A DNA stretch of 64,000 bases from JBATTK01 sp049670505 (GTDB taxonomy: Bacteria; Bacteroidota; Bacteroidia; Flavobacteriales; Flavobacteriaceae): positions 1 through 64,000 of the forward strand of contig JBATTK010000041.1 of the NCBI GenBank assembly GCA_049670505.1, written 5' to 3'. This document shows positions 1 through 7,913 of this stretch, one piece after another. The notes below the pieces were generated by a model, which saw only the letters and a program-made list of their open reading frames with translations, did no database searches and was not told the origin of the DNA. How positions within the stretch are numbered: position 1 is the first letter of the stretch; each line of letters begins with the position of its first letter. The translations under genes and the position numbers were made by a program.

Positions 1-1
1 G

Positions 2-898
2 GATATTAGAAAAGCGGTCGTAGAAGCCTATGGCAATGTGTTATTGGCACAAGAAAGTGTAACCATATTTGAAAACAACAAAGCCACTCTGGAGAAAAAC
101 CTGTTCGAGACCCAAAAAATATTTGAAAATGGATTGGGAGAGGAAGAAAGTGTTGAACAACTACAGATTACGCTGTCCACCATAGAAAATCAACTGAAAA
201 ATGCCATACGGTTAAAAGGAATAACGGTGCAAATGTTGAATTTGGTCATGGGAATACCTATTGATTCACAAACCTTGTTAACCGAGAATCTGGACAATCT
301 GGCCCAAAAACAAATTGACTTTGACCTTTTGCAAGATGGTTTCAATATGGAAAACAATGTTGATTTTAAATTGGCCTATAATCTAAATGAACAGCGATTC
401 TATGAATTAAAATTAGCAAAAAGCAGGGCACTGCCCACTTTAAATGCCTTTGTAAACTATGGGGCATCCGCTTTTAGCGATAACTTTGATTTTTTAAGTA
501 ACCAAACATGGTTTGAATCCTCCATATTGGGATTCGACCTTACTATCCCAATTTTCAGTTCCTTGGGCAGAAGTGCCAGTACGCAACGTGCCAAAATTGC
601 TCTGGAACAGGCAAAGACCCAATTATCGGAGGCTAGGGAGAGTATCCGTTTACAATTGGAAAGGGCAAAGAGCGACTATATCCTTGCTATTGAACAGTAT
701 GAGACGGCAAAAGAAAACCTTAATCTGGCGGAACGTATAGAACAAAAGAATCAAGTCAAATATTTTGAAGGCATTGCTACCAGTTTTGAACTCAGGCAGG
801 CCCAAACCCAACTCTATACCACCCAACAGGAATATTTACAATCCATGGTGGATGTTATCAATAGGAAAACGGACTTGGAAACCATATTGAACAATTAG
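2..898 (+). CDS. TolC-family outer membrane efflux protein, C-terminal part
   Basis: The frame is open from the window edge, so the gene starts upstream; about 298 residues are visible. The visible part is mainly long amphipathic helices rich in Gln, Glu and Leu, followed by short strand-like segments and a second helical hairpin. This is the repeated OEP architecture of TolC, whose trimer forms the outer-membrane and periplasmic tunnel of tripartite pumps. Recognisable OEP features are the ALPTLNAFVNYG strand and the LTIPIFSSLGRSA turn before the last helices. An RND adaptor and permease follow on the same strand, so it is most likely the exit duct of that pump. The substrate cannot be told from sequence. 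Confidence 0.9.
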   Translation, partial: DIRKAVVEAYGNVLLAQESVTIFENNKATLEKNLFETQKIFENGLGEEESVEQLQITLSTIENQLKNAIRLKGITVQMLNLVMGIPIDSQTLLTENLDNLAQKQIDFDLLQDGFNMENNVDFKLAYNLNEQRFYELKLAKSRALPTLNAFVNYGASAFSDNFDFLSNQTWFESSILGFDLTIPIFSSLGRSASTQRAKIALEQAKTQLSEARESIRLQLERAKSDYILAIEQYETAKENLNLAERIEQKNQVKYFEGIATSFELRQAQTQLYTTQQEYLQSMVDVINRKTDLETILNN

Positions 899-900
899 TT

Positions 901-1110
901 ATGAAGGTTTTTTCATTTGAAAAATTCAATATTCGACTCAAAGCCACGGAATTCTTGGCTATGCATTATGGGATAGCAACATTGTTTCCCGAGAGAGAAA
1001 AATTTCAATGTGTTACCATAAAAGATTCCCTGTCATCTGGAAACGAAACCACAGTTCCGCGCTTAACCAGCTGGACCTATTACCCTTATGTAAAACACAT
1101 CAACATATAA
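901..1110 (+). CDS. doubtful small ORF inside the efflux operon (69 aa)
   Basis: An ATG lies two bases after the TolC-like stop codon and opens a 69-codon frame ending 10 bp before the adaptor gene. I recognise no domain, signal peptide or membrane segment. The spacing is operon-like, but the composition (scattered His, Tyr, Pro, no clear secondary structure) also fits a chance frame or a decayed gene. It is listed only because it fills the 220-bp gap between two co-transcribed genes. Confidence 0.2.
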   Translation: MKVFSFEKFNIRLKATEFLAMHYGIATLFPEREKFQCVTIKDSLSSGNETTVPRLTSWTYYPYVKHINI

Positions 1111-1120
1111 ATAGATTAGC

Positions 1121-2290
1121 ATGAAAAAAATAATTTACTTCTTAACCACGGCCGTGTTACTTTCCTCTTGTGGAAACGATGGACAAAAATCTGTGGAAAG
1201 TCTTATTTCAGAGGGAAATCTAGAGGCCGTAAGGGCAAAAAAGAACGAAATCTCTCAGCAGCAAAAAGCGTTGGACAACGAAATAAAATTGCTGGACTCC
1301 GCCATAGCGATGATGGATACGAACAAAAAGTTGCCTTTGGTAACCGTTTTTGAGGCCAAGACACAGCAATTTGATCACTATCTGGAACTCCAAGGAGATG
1401 TAATGACCAAACAGAATGTGTTAATCTATCCCGAAATGGCCGGTACGTTGTTACGAGTCTATGTAAAAGAAGGTCAAGAAGTACGTAAAGGTCAACTATT
1501 GGCGGCTATCGATGATGGTGGTATGGGCAGTCAATTAGCCCAATTGGAAACCCAAGCGGCCTTGGCCAAAACTACTTTTGAACGCCAAAAAAGACTATGG
1601 GACCAGAAAATTGGTTCAGAAATCCAATACCTACAGGCGAAGGCGGATTACGAAGCCCGAGACAATACCGTGAAACAATTGCAAAGTCAATTGGCAAAGT
1701 CGTCTATTAGGGCCCCTTTTTCCGGTATTATAGATGATGTGATTAAAGATCAGGGAACGGTAGTGGCCCCTGGGCAAAATTCCGAAGTTTTTAGGATAGT
1801 AAACTTATCGGATATGTATATTGAGGTAGAGGTGCCTGAAAGCTATCTAGGAAGCGTAAGCCCCGGTAAAGAAGTAAAAGTGTACTTCCCCGTCCTTGGG
1901 GATAGTCTAACGACAAAAGTACGCCAGACCGGGAATTTTATAAACCCGAGCAACCGTTCTTTCCGCATAGAAATTCCGGTACCGAATAAAGATGGGGCCA
2001 TTAAACCTAATCTAACGGCAAAAGTGAATATCAATGATTACATCAATGAGAACGCCATATTGATTCCGCAAAGTGTTATCTCGGAAAATGCGGAAGGAGA
2101 TCAATATGTATATATCGCTGCAGAAGTTAATGGGGAAAACACCGCTAAGGCCAAGAAGAAAATTATCCAGACTGGGAAAACCCAAGGCGATTACGTGGAA
2201 ATTCTAAATGGTATTGAACCGGGTGATCGTGTTGTTAAGGAAGGAGCACGTAGTGTACGCGAAGATCAAGAAATAAGGATAATAGAATAA
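1121..2290 (+). CDS. RND efflux periplasmic adaptor subunit (membrane fusion protein), lipoprotein
   Basis: 389 aa. The N-terminus is a lipoprotein signal ending LLSSC, with Cys17 as the lipidated residue, so it is anchored in a membrane facing the periplasm. Next come a charged coiled-coil stretch (about residues 25-65), a biotinyl-lipoyl-like half motif (VYVKEGQEVRKGQLLAAIDD, about 109-128), an alpha-hairpin, the second lipoyl half (SSIRAPFSGIIDDV) and a beta-barrel/membrane-proximal domain. This is the HlyD/AcrA order. Such adaptors bridge the RND permease and TolC. It lies between those two genes, with only 7 bp to the permease gene, so the three form one operon. Confidence 0.95.
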   Translation: MKKIIYFLTTAVLLSSCGNDGQKSVESLISEGNLEAVRAKKNEISQQQKALDNEIKLLDSAIAMMDTNKKLPLVTVFEAKTQQFDHYLELQGDVMTKQNVLIYPEMAGTLLRVYVKEGQEVRKGQLLAAIDDGGMGSQLAQLETQAALAKTTFERQKRLWDQKIGSEIQYLQAKADYEARDNTVKQLQSQLAKSSIRAPFSGIIDDVIKDQGTVVAPGQNSEVFRIVNLSDMYIEVEVPESYLGSVSPGKEVKVYFPVLGDSLTTKVRQTGNFINPSNRSFRIEIPVPNKDGAIKPNLTAKVNINDYINENAILIPQSVISENAEGDQYVYIAAEVNGENTAKAKKKIIQTGKTQGDYVEILNGIEPGDRVVKEGARSVREDQEIRIIE

Positions 2291-2297
2291 TAATCCC

Positions 2298-5200
2298 ATG
2301 AGTAAACAACAAAAAAACGCGAACAAGGAGTTCAGATTATCCTCTTGGGCCATAGATAACCCTTCGGTAATCTATGTAATGATAGGAATTTTCCTTTTCA
2401 TTGGCCTGTCGGCCTATTTTAATATGCCCCGAGAGGATTTTCCCGAGGTGGAGGAAACCAAGATATACATAAGTACGGTCTATCCTGGAAACACGGCCGA
2501 GGATATTGAGCGTCTTATCACAGATCCCCTGGAGGACAAACTGAAAAACGTAAGTAATTTGGTAGAGATTACTTCAACTTCGGAAGAGGACTATGCTATG
2601 ATAGTGGTGGAGTTTGATGAGGATATTACCGTAGAGGCGGCAAAACAAAAAGTAAAAGATGAGGTGGATAGTGAAAAAGCAGGTGAGGATTGGCCGATAT
2701 TTAATGGGGCCAAAGTAGAACCGGACGTTTTTGACCTAAGACTTTCAGAGTCCTTCCCTATAATGAACGTTAACCTTACCGGTGACTACCCTGTGGAAAG
2801 GCTTAAGGAGTTCGCAGAATATTTGGAGGATGAAATCGAAGATCTACCGGAAATCAAGGAAGTAGATATCCGTGGGGCACAGGAAAAGGAAGTTGAGGTC
2901 GCCGTAAACATTTATAAGATGATGGCGGCAAAAGTGAGTTTTGAAGATGTCCTAAACGCCATCAGAAATGGAAACATGACCATGTCCGCCGGGAACCTGA
3001 AGACCAGTGGACAACGAAGGACCATCCGTATATTGGGCGAAATAGAAAATCCGGCGCAACTCTACAATTTTGTGGTGAAGTCGGAAAACGGCAATGCGGT
3101 GTATCTTAAGGATATTGCCAATGTTTCGTTTGAAGAGGAGGACAAGACCACCTATGCCAGAGAACATGGAAGTAGTGTAGTAATGCTGGATATTAAGAAA
3201 CGGTCGGGGAAAAACGCAATTACCGCGGCCGATCAGATAAGGGATATCGTAAAAGAGGCAAAAGCCAATTATTTCCCGGCCAATTTAGAGGTAAGTATTG
3301 CAAACGACTCCTCTAGCAAAACATTGAACCAAGTTGATGATCTGGTGAACAACATCATCTTTGGGATTATTTTGGTCGTTACGGTCCTTATGTTCTTCTT
3401 GGGCTTTAGAAATGCCCTATTTGTGGGTTTTGCCATTCCTATGTCCATGTTTATGTCCTTTATGATCTTATCCGCCTTGGGCTATACCATGAATACCATG
3501 ATCCTTTTTGGATTAATTATGGGCTTGGGTATGCTAGTGGATAATGGTGTTGTAGTTGTTGAAAATGTATATCGTCTTATGGACCAGGAAGGCATGTCGC
3601 GCATTGAAGCGGCCAAGAAAGGTATCGGTGAAATAGCCTTCCCGATCATCATTTCCACGGCCACAACGGTGGCAGCCTTTGTACCTCTAGGGATGTGGCC
3701 CGGAATTATGGGAGAGTTTATGATTTTCTTCCCTATCACCCTTTCGGTAGTTTTGGGATCTTCCCTGTTTGTTGCCATCTTTATGAACTCTATGTTAGTG
3801 TCTAGTTTTATGGAAGTAGGAGAGAAGGAACTAACACTAAAACAACTGATCCGTTTAAGTTTGATCTTAGGAGGTTTCGGAATCTTTATATTAATTGTAG
3901 GGGGTTCCGTGCGCGGACTTGGCACACTTATGATCGTTGTAGCGGCCTTGTTCTGGATTTACAAATATGTGCTTAAGAAGTGGGCATTGCGATTTCAGAA
4001 AAATACTTTGGTCCGTTTTGAAAATTGGTACGAGCGGCGAATAAAGCACGCTTTACGGGGCCGTAACGTATATTGGTATTTTGGTAGCACCGTGCTATTA
4101 TTGATTGTAGCTTTTATGGCTTTTGGTATGTCATTAAGTAGTGGCCGTACCAAAGTGGAGTTTTTTCCGGACAATACCCCTAACGAGATATTTGTCTATA
4201 TAGAATATCCCCAGGGAACCGCAATAGAAAAAACCAATGGGATTACCAAGGATATAGAAGCAAGGGTATATGCCATTGCAGATGGGGACGAATATATGAA
4301 GGGAAAGGATAATCTATTGGTAGAATCTTCGGTATCCCAAGTCGGTAAAGGGGCGGAAAACCCATTCACGGAAGGTGGTTCGGCGGCAGAGATGCCGCAT
4401 AGGGGAAAAATCACTATTTCTATGAGGGAGTACAAATTTCGAAATGGAAAAGACACTGAAATCTTACGCAAAAAAATACAGGATGGCCTAAAAGGCATCT
4501 ACCCGGGCATTGCCATTTCAGTAGAGAAGGATGCTGTAGGTCCTCCGGCAGGATACCCCATCAATATTGAGATAGAAGGGAGCAACTATGATACCTTGAT
4601 CAATACGGCGGAACGCATGCGGAACTTCATTAACGGCAAAAATATTAGCGGTATCGAAGAATTAAAGATCGACGTAAACAAGGGAAAACCCAGTATGCAG
4701 GTAGTGGTAGATCGTGAAAAGGCAGGGGAACTGGGAGTGGCCGTAGGACAGGTAGGTACCCAGTTGAGGCGGTCCCTGTTTGGGGACAAGGCCGGTATTT
4801 ACAAAAAGGATGGTGATGATTACGACATTAATGTGCGTTTTAACGAGGATATCCGTTACAATACCAGTGCCTTGTTCAACCAGAATATTATTTTCAGGGA
4901 CCCGGCTTCAGGGCAAATCAAGGAAGTTCCGGTTTCCGCTGTTGCTTCCAAAAGGAATACTTCCTCTTTCAGCGCTATTAAGCATCGGGATACAAAACGG
5001 GTGGTTACCGTGTATTCCGGATTGCAGCCCGGATTTACGGATGCCGGAGCCATTGTAGCGGAAATCCAAAAGGAGATGGATGGTTTCAAAGACCTTCCAA
5101 AGGGAGTGAAGATAGATTTCACCGGACAGATAGAGGAACAGAATAAACAAATGCAATTTTTAATGGGGGCCTTTTTTTCCGGCCTGGGATTGATCATGTT

Positions 5201-5804
5201 GATTTTGGTATTCCAATTCGGGGGTATTTCAAAACCTGCCATTATCATGACGGCTATCTTTTTGAGCTTTATCGGAGTCTTTGGCGGATTGATGCTTACG
5301 GGATGGCCTTTTGTAATCATGATGACCATGATGGGAATCATCTCTTTGGCGGGAATCGTAGTGAACAATGGGGTGGTACTCTTGGACTATACCCAAATCC
5401 TTATCGACAGGAAAAAGTTGGCCTTGGGCATGGATGACAAGGATTTATTGTCTAGGGAGCAGGTAACCGAAGTAATTGTAAAGGGAGGAAAAGCAAGGCT
5501 ACGTCCCGTTATCCTTACGGCAATAACTACGGTATTGGGCCTTATTCCACTTGCCATCGGTCTTAATATTGATTTCTTTTCCTTATTCTCCCAATTTGAT
5601 CCCAAAATCTATATGGGAGGAGACAATGTGATATTCTGGGGGCCTTTGGCTTGGACCGTAATCTTTGGTCTTATCGTAGCCACTTTCCTCACACTGATTA
5701 TTGTTCCCGTGCTGTTCAATATTGTTTATCGTCTTAAACTTTGGATCAGAAGTAAAAGTAAAAAGCCGGCACAAAAAAAACAGGAATTGGATATCGCGGC
5801 ATAA
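2298..5804 (+). CDS. RND-family efflux permease (AcrB/HAE1-like), 1168 aa
   Basis: Inner-membrane pump of the tripartite system. A first transmembrane helix (about 19-38) is followed by the porter domain (FPEVEETKIYISTVYPGNTA), a block of helices starting near 350, a second porter domain and a C-terminal helix block. It is about 120 residues longer than AcrB. The extra length includes an added hydrophobic pair and linker around residues 515-570 (GGFGIFILIVGGSVRGLGT and following). In AcrB, TM4 carries two adjacent Asp for proton relay; here the motif is VDNG (D415, N416). The TM10 position, which holds a Lys in AcrB, falls in VVNNG (N1023, N1024). The family is certain, but the coupling chemistry may differ. 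A strong terminator follows directly. Confidence 0.95.
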   Translation: MSKQQKNANKEFRLSSWAIDNPSVIYVMIGIFLFIGLSAYFNMPREDFPEVEETKIYISTVYPGNTAEDIERLITDPLEDKLKNVSNLVEITSTSEEDYAMIVVEFDEDITVEAAKQKVKDEVDSEKAGEDWPIFNGAKVEPDVFDLRLSESFPIMNVNLTGDYPVERLKEFAEYLEDEIEDLPEIKEVDIRGAQEKEVEVAVNIYKMMAAKVSFEDVLNAIRNGNMTMSAGNLKTSGQRRTIRILGEIENPAQLYNFVVKSENGNAVYLKDIANVSFEEEDKTTYAREHGSSVVMLDIKKRSGKNAITAADQIRDIVKEAKANYFPANLEVSIANDSSSKTLNQVDDLVNNIIFGIILVVTVLMFFLGFRNALFVGFAIPMSMFMSFMILSALGYTMNTMILFGLIMGLGMLVDNGVVVVENVYRLMDQEGMSRIEAAKKGIGEIAFPIIISTATTVAAFVPLGMWPGIMGEFMIFFPITLSVVLGSSLFVAIFMNSMLVSSFMEVGEKELTLKQLIRLSLILGGFGIFILIVGGSVRGLGTLMIVVAALFWIYKYVLKKWALRFQKNTLVRFENWYERRIKHALRGRNVYWYFGSTVLLLIVAFMAFGMSLSSGRTKVEFFPDNTPNEIFVYIEYPQGTAIEKTNGITKDIEARVYAIADGDEYMKGKDNLLVESSVSQVGKGAENPFTEGGSAAEMPHRGKITISMREYKFRNGKDTEILRKKIQDGLKGIYPGIAISVEKDAVGPPAGYPINIEIEGSNYDTLINTAERMRNFINGKNISGIEELKIDVNKGKPSMQVVVDREKAGELGVAVGQVGTQLRRSLFGDKAGIYKKDGDDYDINVRFNEDIRYNTSALFNQNIIFRDPASGQIKEVPVSAVASKRNTSSFSAIKHRDTKRVVTVYSGLQPGFTDAGAIVAEIQKEMDGFKDLPKGVKIDFTGQIEEQNKQMQFLMGAFFSGLGLIMLILVFQFGGISKPAIIMTAIFLSFIGVFGGLMLTGWPFVIMMTMMGIISLAGIVVNNGVVLLDYTQILIDRKKLALGMDDKDLLSREQVTEVIVKGGKARLRPVILTAITTVLGLIPLAIGLNIDFFSLFSQFDPKIYMGGDNVIFWGPLAWTVIFGLIVATFLTLIIVPVLFNIVYRLKLWIRSKSKKPAQKKQELDIAA

Positions 5805-5820
5805 CCTGACTATAGCACAT

Positions 5821-5854
5821 AAAAAAATCCCGACGATACAGTCGGGATTTTTTT
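5821..5854. terminator. bidirectional rho-independent terminator
   Basis: A perfect 14-bp inverted repeat (AAAAAAATCCCGAC / GTCGGGATTTTTTT) with a six-base loop. It lies between the convergent RND permease gene and the YwqK-like gene, with U-tracts available on both strands. Confidence 0.93.
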
Positions 5855-5869
5855 ATGTATACGGAACCA

Positions 5870-6220
5870 TTACTTGTTCACTACAACGGGTTTCGAATTG
5901 TTGCGCTCTACTAAATGGGCAATTTTACTATCCTCATAATCTACTTCCTGCAAAGCTTCTCCTTGCCAAAAAAACCATTTCCCGGTTCTCTTTCCCTCCG
6001 CATATTTGCCCAGAGCTATTTTTTCACCCTCCTTATTGTACATCTTCCATTCACCATGTAATTTTCCATTAAGAAAATACCCGGTTTGGGCAACCATACC
6101 ATCTTCATGAAAGTAAGTGGCCTTTACTAGATTACCTTCTTTTTCAAAAGTGGGTTTATGGTCTTGTGCATATATCGCACTGGAAAATACGAGTGCTAAA
6201 AGTATTGTTATTGTTTTCAT
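5870..6220 (-). CDS. YwqK-like MORN-variant repeat protein, secreted (116 aa)
   Basis: A Sec signal (KTITILLALVFSSAIYAQ) is followed by MORN_2-type repeats: a YFHEDG...TGYFLNGKLHGEW unit and a YNKEGEKIALGKYAEGKRTGKW unit. Databases often label this family 'toxin-antitoxin YwqK family antitoxin', which says little about function. The signal peptide places this copy in the periplasm or at the cell surface, which does not fit an antitoxin. A clear paralog lies at 20755-21114 with the same length, signal and repeat order. Both genes have 11-bp-period direct repeats just upstream, so they are probably co-regulated. The molecular function is unknown. Confidence 0.85.
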   Translation of the reverse strand: MKTITILLALVFSSAIYAQDHKPTFEKEGNLVKATYFHEDGMVAQTGYFLNGKLHGEWKMYNKEGEKIALGKYAEGKRTGKWFFWQGEALQEVDYEDSKIAHLVERNNSKPVVVNK

Positions 6221-6248
6221 TGTATTTTGGGATTTAAATTACTATTTA

Positions 6249-6334
6249 TTTACATTAACGTTACAAATGTATGTTTATTTTATAATATACCAAACATTAA
6301 AATAACATTTTATTTACATTAATTTTACATTAAC
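6249..6334 (-). promoter_or_regulatory. tandem 11-bp direct repeats (Pho-box-like), upstream of YwqK-like gene
   Basis: Two groups of units with an 11-bp period. Group one: TTTACATTAAC at 6249 and GTTACAAATGT at 6260. Group two: CAAACATTAAA (6291), ATAACATTTTA (6302), TTTACATTAAT (6313) and TTTACATTAAC (6324), each with ACATT in phase. OmpR-family regulators such as PhoB and PhoP bind direct repeats with this period; the B. subtilis PhoP half-site is TT(A/C/T)ACA with 5-bp spacers. The link to phosphate is inference. The rest of the 6221-6588 gap (6335-6539) shows only AT-rich sequence with nothing I can name. Confidence 0.55.
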
Positions 6335-6539
6335 TCCGTAAAATGTTTAATTTCAGTAATTTATATTTTTTAAAAGTAATTTAAAATTAAAAAAATCCCA
6401 AGGGCATAGCTCGTAATAGTTACTTTACACCTATGCCAAGGCGTTGATTTCTGTAAGGGGCAAAGCTATATAACCATCTGTTATCATAAAACACTACTAA
6501 GTTGACCCTTTCTATACTATAAAGGAAAGGGGTATATAT

Positions 6540-6570
6540 AAAAACATCCCGTCTTAGACGGGATGTTTTT
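6540..6570 (-). terminator. rho-independent terminator of the susCD-like operon
   Basis: A perfect 14-bp stem (AAAAACATCCCGTC / GACGGGATGTTTTT) with a 3-base loop. It ends 18 bp downstream of the SusD stop codon on the minus strand and could also act on the plus strand. Confidence 0.92.
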
Positions 6571-6588
6571 TAAAAGGTAAATAATCAG

Positions 6589-7893
6589 TTATTGTACTTC
6601 AAACGGAGGAATCGGAAATTCGGTATGAATAATATCCCCAGGCCGGTCTATAGGCAAGAAAGTATCATTTAATCTGCCGTATCTTCTTAGATCGAACATT
6701 GCATGACCTTCTCCCCAAAGCGAATAGGCCCTGTTATACAACAACTCCTCTATTAAATCAGCTTCGTTAAGGAGTCCCCCATAATCACCAAGACCGTAAG
6801 CGTTTCTTATCGCATTAAGTGCAGTCTCGGCATCGGTAAAGCTTCCTTCCTGTATACTCGCATCTGCATAGATCAGCACCAGTTCCTCGTTTCTAATATG
6901 GTCTATTGGAGAAGTGGCGGATGCGTAAAGAGCCGTCTCATGGGTGCCATTTAAGTCATCCCTGGCTACGGGATCATCCCTAAGTCTAAATTTTTCAATT
7001 CTAGTATCTCCCGCTTGAATATCGGTAATGAATCTATTGTGAACAACAAATTGATCACCACTTTGCTGCGGAGTTTTAAAATTAGGATTTAACAGCTCTG
7101 TTCCTCCTTGCGCATAAATCCGCTTTGGTCCAACCGTTAAATCGCCATCAAGCGCTAGAAAAGAATCTTCTAGCAAGGTAAGGGCTCCGGCATAATCCTC
7201 TTGATTAATAGCTACCTTGGCAGCAACGGCCCTGTTGAATTGAGCAAAAGTCGCGGGCGTATCGAATCCATCGAATCCCGAAGAAAGCTCAAAGGAAAAT
7301 TCTGCATTCTGTAGTGCCGTAAAACCGGTATCAAGAAAATCCCGTAGCGCCTGAAAGCTTTCCGTTCTGCTAACAAAGGGGCCTAAGTTATTAGGATCGG
7401 AAACATCCAACCGTACGCCATTCTCCCCAAGTAAATTAAGTACATCTAAAAGCATTAATGCCCTAAAGGTAAGCGCTACCCCTCTATAACCATTTTTTTG
7501 CGCATCGGAAACAGGTGAGGCGTCCAGGGCGTCTAAAATAAAATCCGCACTCTTCACCACTTGATATCTGGCAAATATGGTTCCGGTCAGTTGCGGCTCC
7601 GAACCTGTTAATGGAACTCCATCCCTACCTAGAAGCGTTGCCGTTGTTGTAGGGTCGGAAGCATTAAAATCATATAACTCCCGGGCAATAGATCCCGTTG
7701 CCGTGATAAACCCTCCTTGGGCGTTGATAGCCCTGGACTCCATACCTTGTACTAAAAAATTCAAGGTTTCCTCGGTAGGATTGCCTAAAACTCCGTCTAT
7801 ACCAGGCTGATTGGGATCAGGTACCTCATCCAATGAACACGAAAATAGCAACAGTGCTACTCCAAATATTTTTAAACTTTTAATAGTTTTCAT
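6589..7893 (-). CDS. RagB/SusD-family nutrient-uptake outer-membrane lipoprotein
   Basis: 434 aa. The lipoprotein signal ends LLLFSC (Cys19) and is followed by the Asp/Pro-rich N-terminus typical of SusD proteins (SLDEVPDPNQPG). The helical TPR-like core holds LRDDPVARDDLNGTH, and the usual C-terminal signature is present: RNEELVLIYADASIQ, then ALNAIRNAYGL, then LWGEGHAMFDLRRYG. SusD proteins sit on top of the SusC barrel as a lid and bind the substrate. It is a little shorter than most SusD proteins (about 480-560 aa). It follows the SusC gene by 20 bp. No glycosidase, protease or sulfatase gene is adjacent, so the ligand is open. Confidence 0.95.
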   Translation of the reverse strand: MKTIKSLKIFGVALLLFSCSLDEVPDPNQPGIDGVLGNPTEETLNFLVQGMESRAINAQGGFITATGSIARELYDFNASDPTTTATLLGRDGVPLTGSEPQLTGTIFARYQVVKSADFILDALDASPVSDAQKNGYRGVALTFRALMLLDVLNLLGENGVRLDVSDPNNLGPFVSRTESFQALRDFLDTGFTALQNAEFSFELSSGFDGFDTPATFAQFNRAVAAKVAINQEDYAGALTLLEDSFLALDGDLTVGPKRIYAQGGTELLNPNFKTPQQSGDQFVVHNRFITDIQAGDTRIEKFRLRDDPVARDDLNGTHETALYASATSPIDHIRNEELVLIYADASIQEGSFTDAETALNAIRNAYGLGDYGGLLNEADLIEELLYNRAYSLWGEGHAMFDLRRYGRLNDTFLPIDRPGDIIHTEFPIPPFEVQ

Positions 7894-7913
7894 AGTCTCT
7901 TATTTACTGAATG

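Noticed and set aside
3482..3925. Long minus-strand frame (147 codons) inside the RND permease gene
   Set aside because: Antisense shadow of a well-conserved membrane protein; Ile/Pro/Thr-rich translation without any family match.
4856..5368. 170-codon minus-strand frame in the RND permease gene
   Set aside because: Opposite a conserved porter and helix region; composition mirrors the sense strand.
5821..5854. Perfect inverted repeat as a possible operator
   Set aside because: A/T ends, GC core and position between convergent genes make it a plain bidirectional terminator.
5870..6220. YwqK-like gene as part of a toxin-antitoxin pair
   Set aside because: It has a signal peptide and no adjacent toxin gene; the label comes from database naming.
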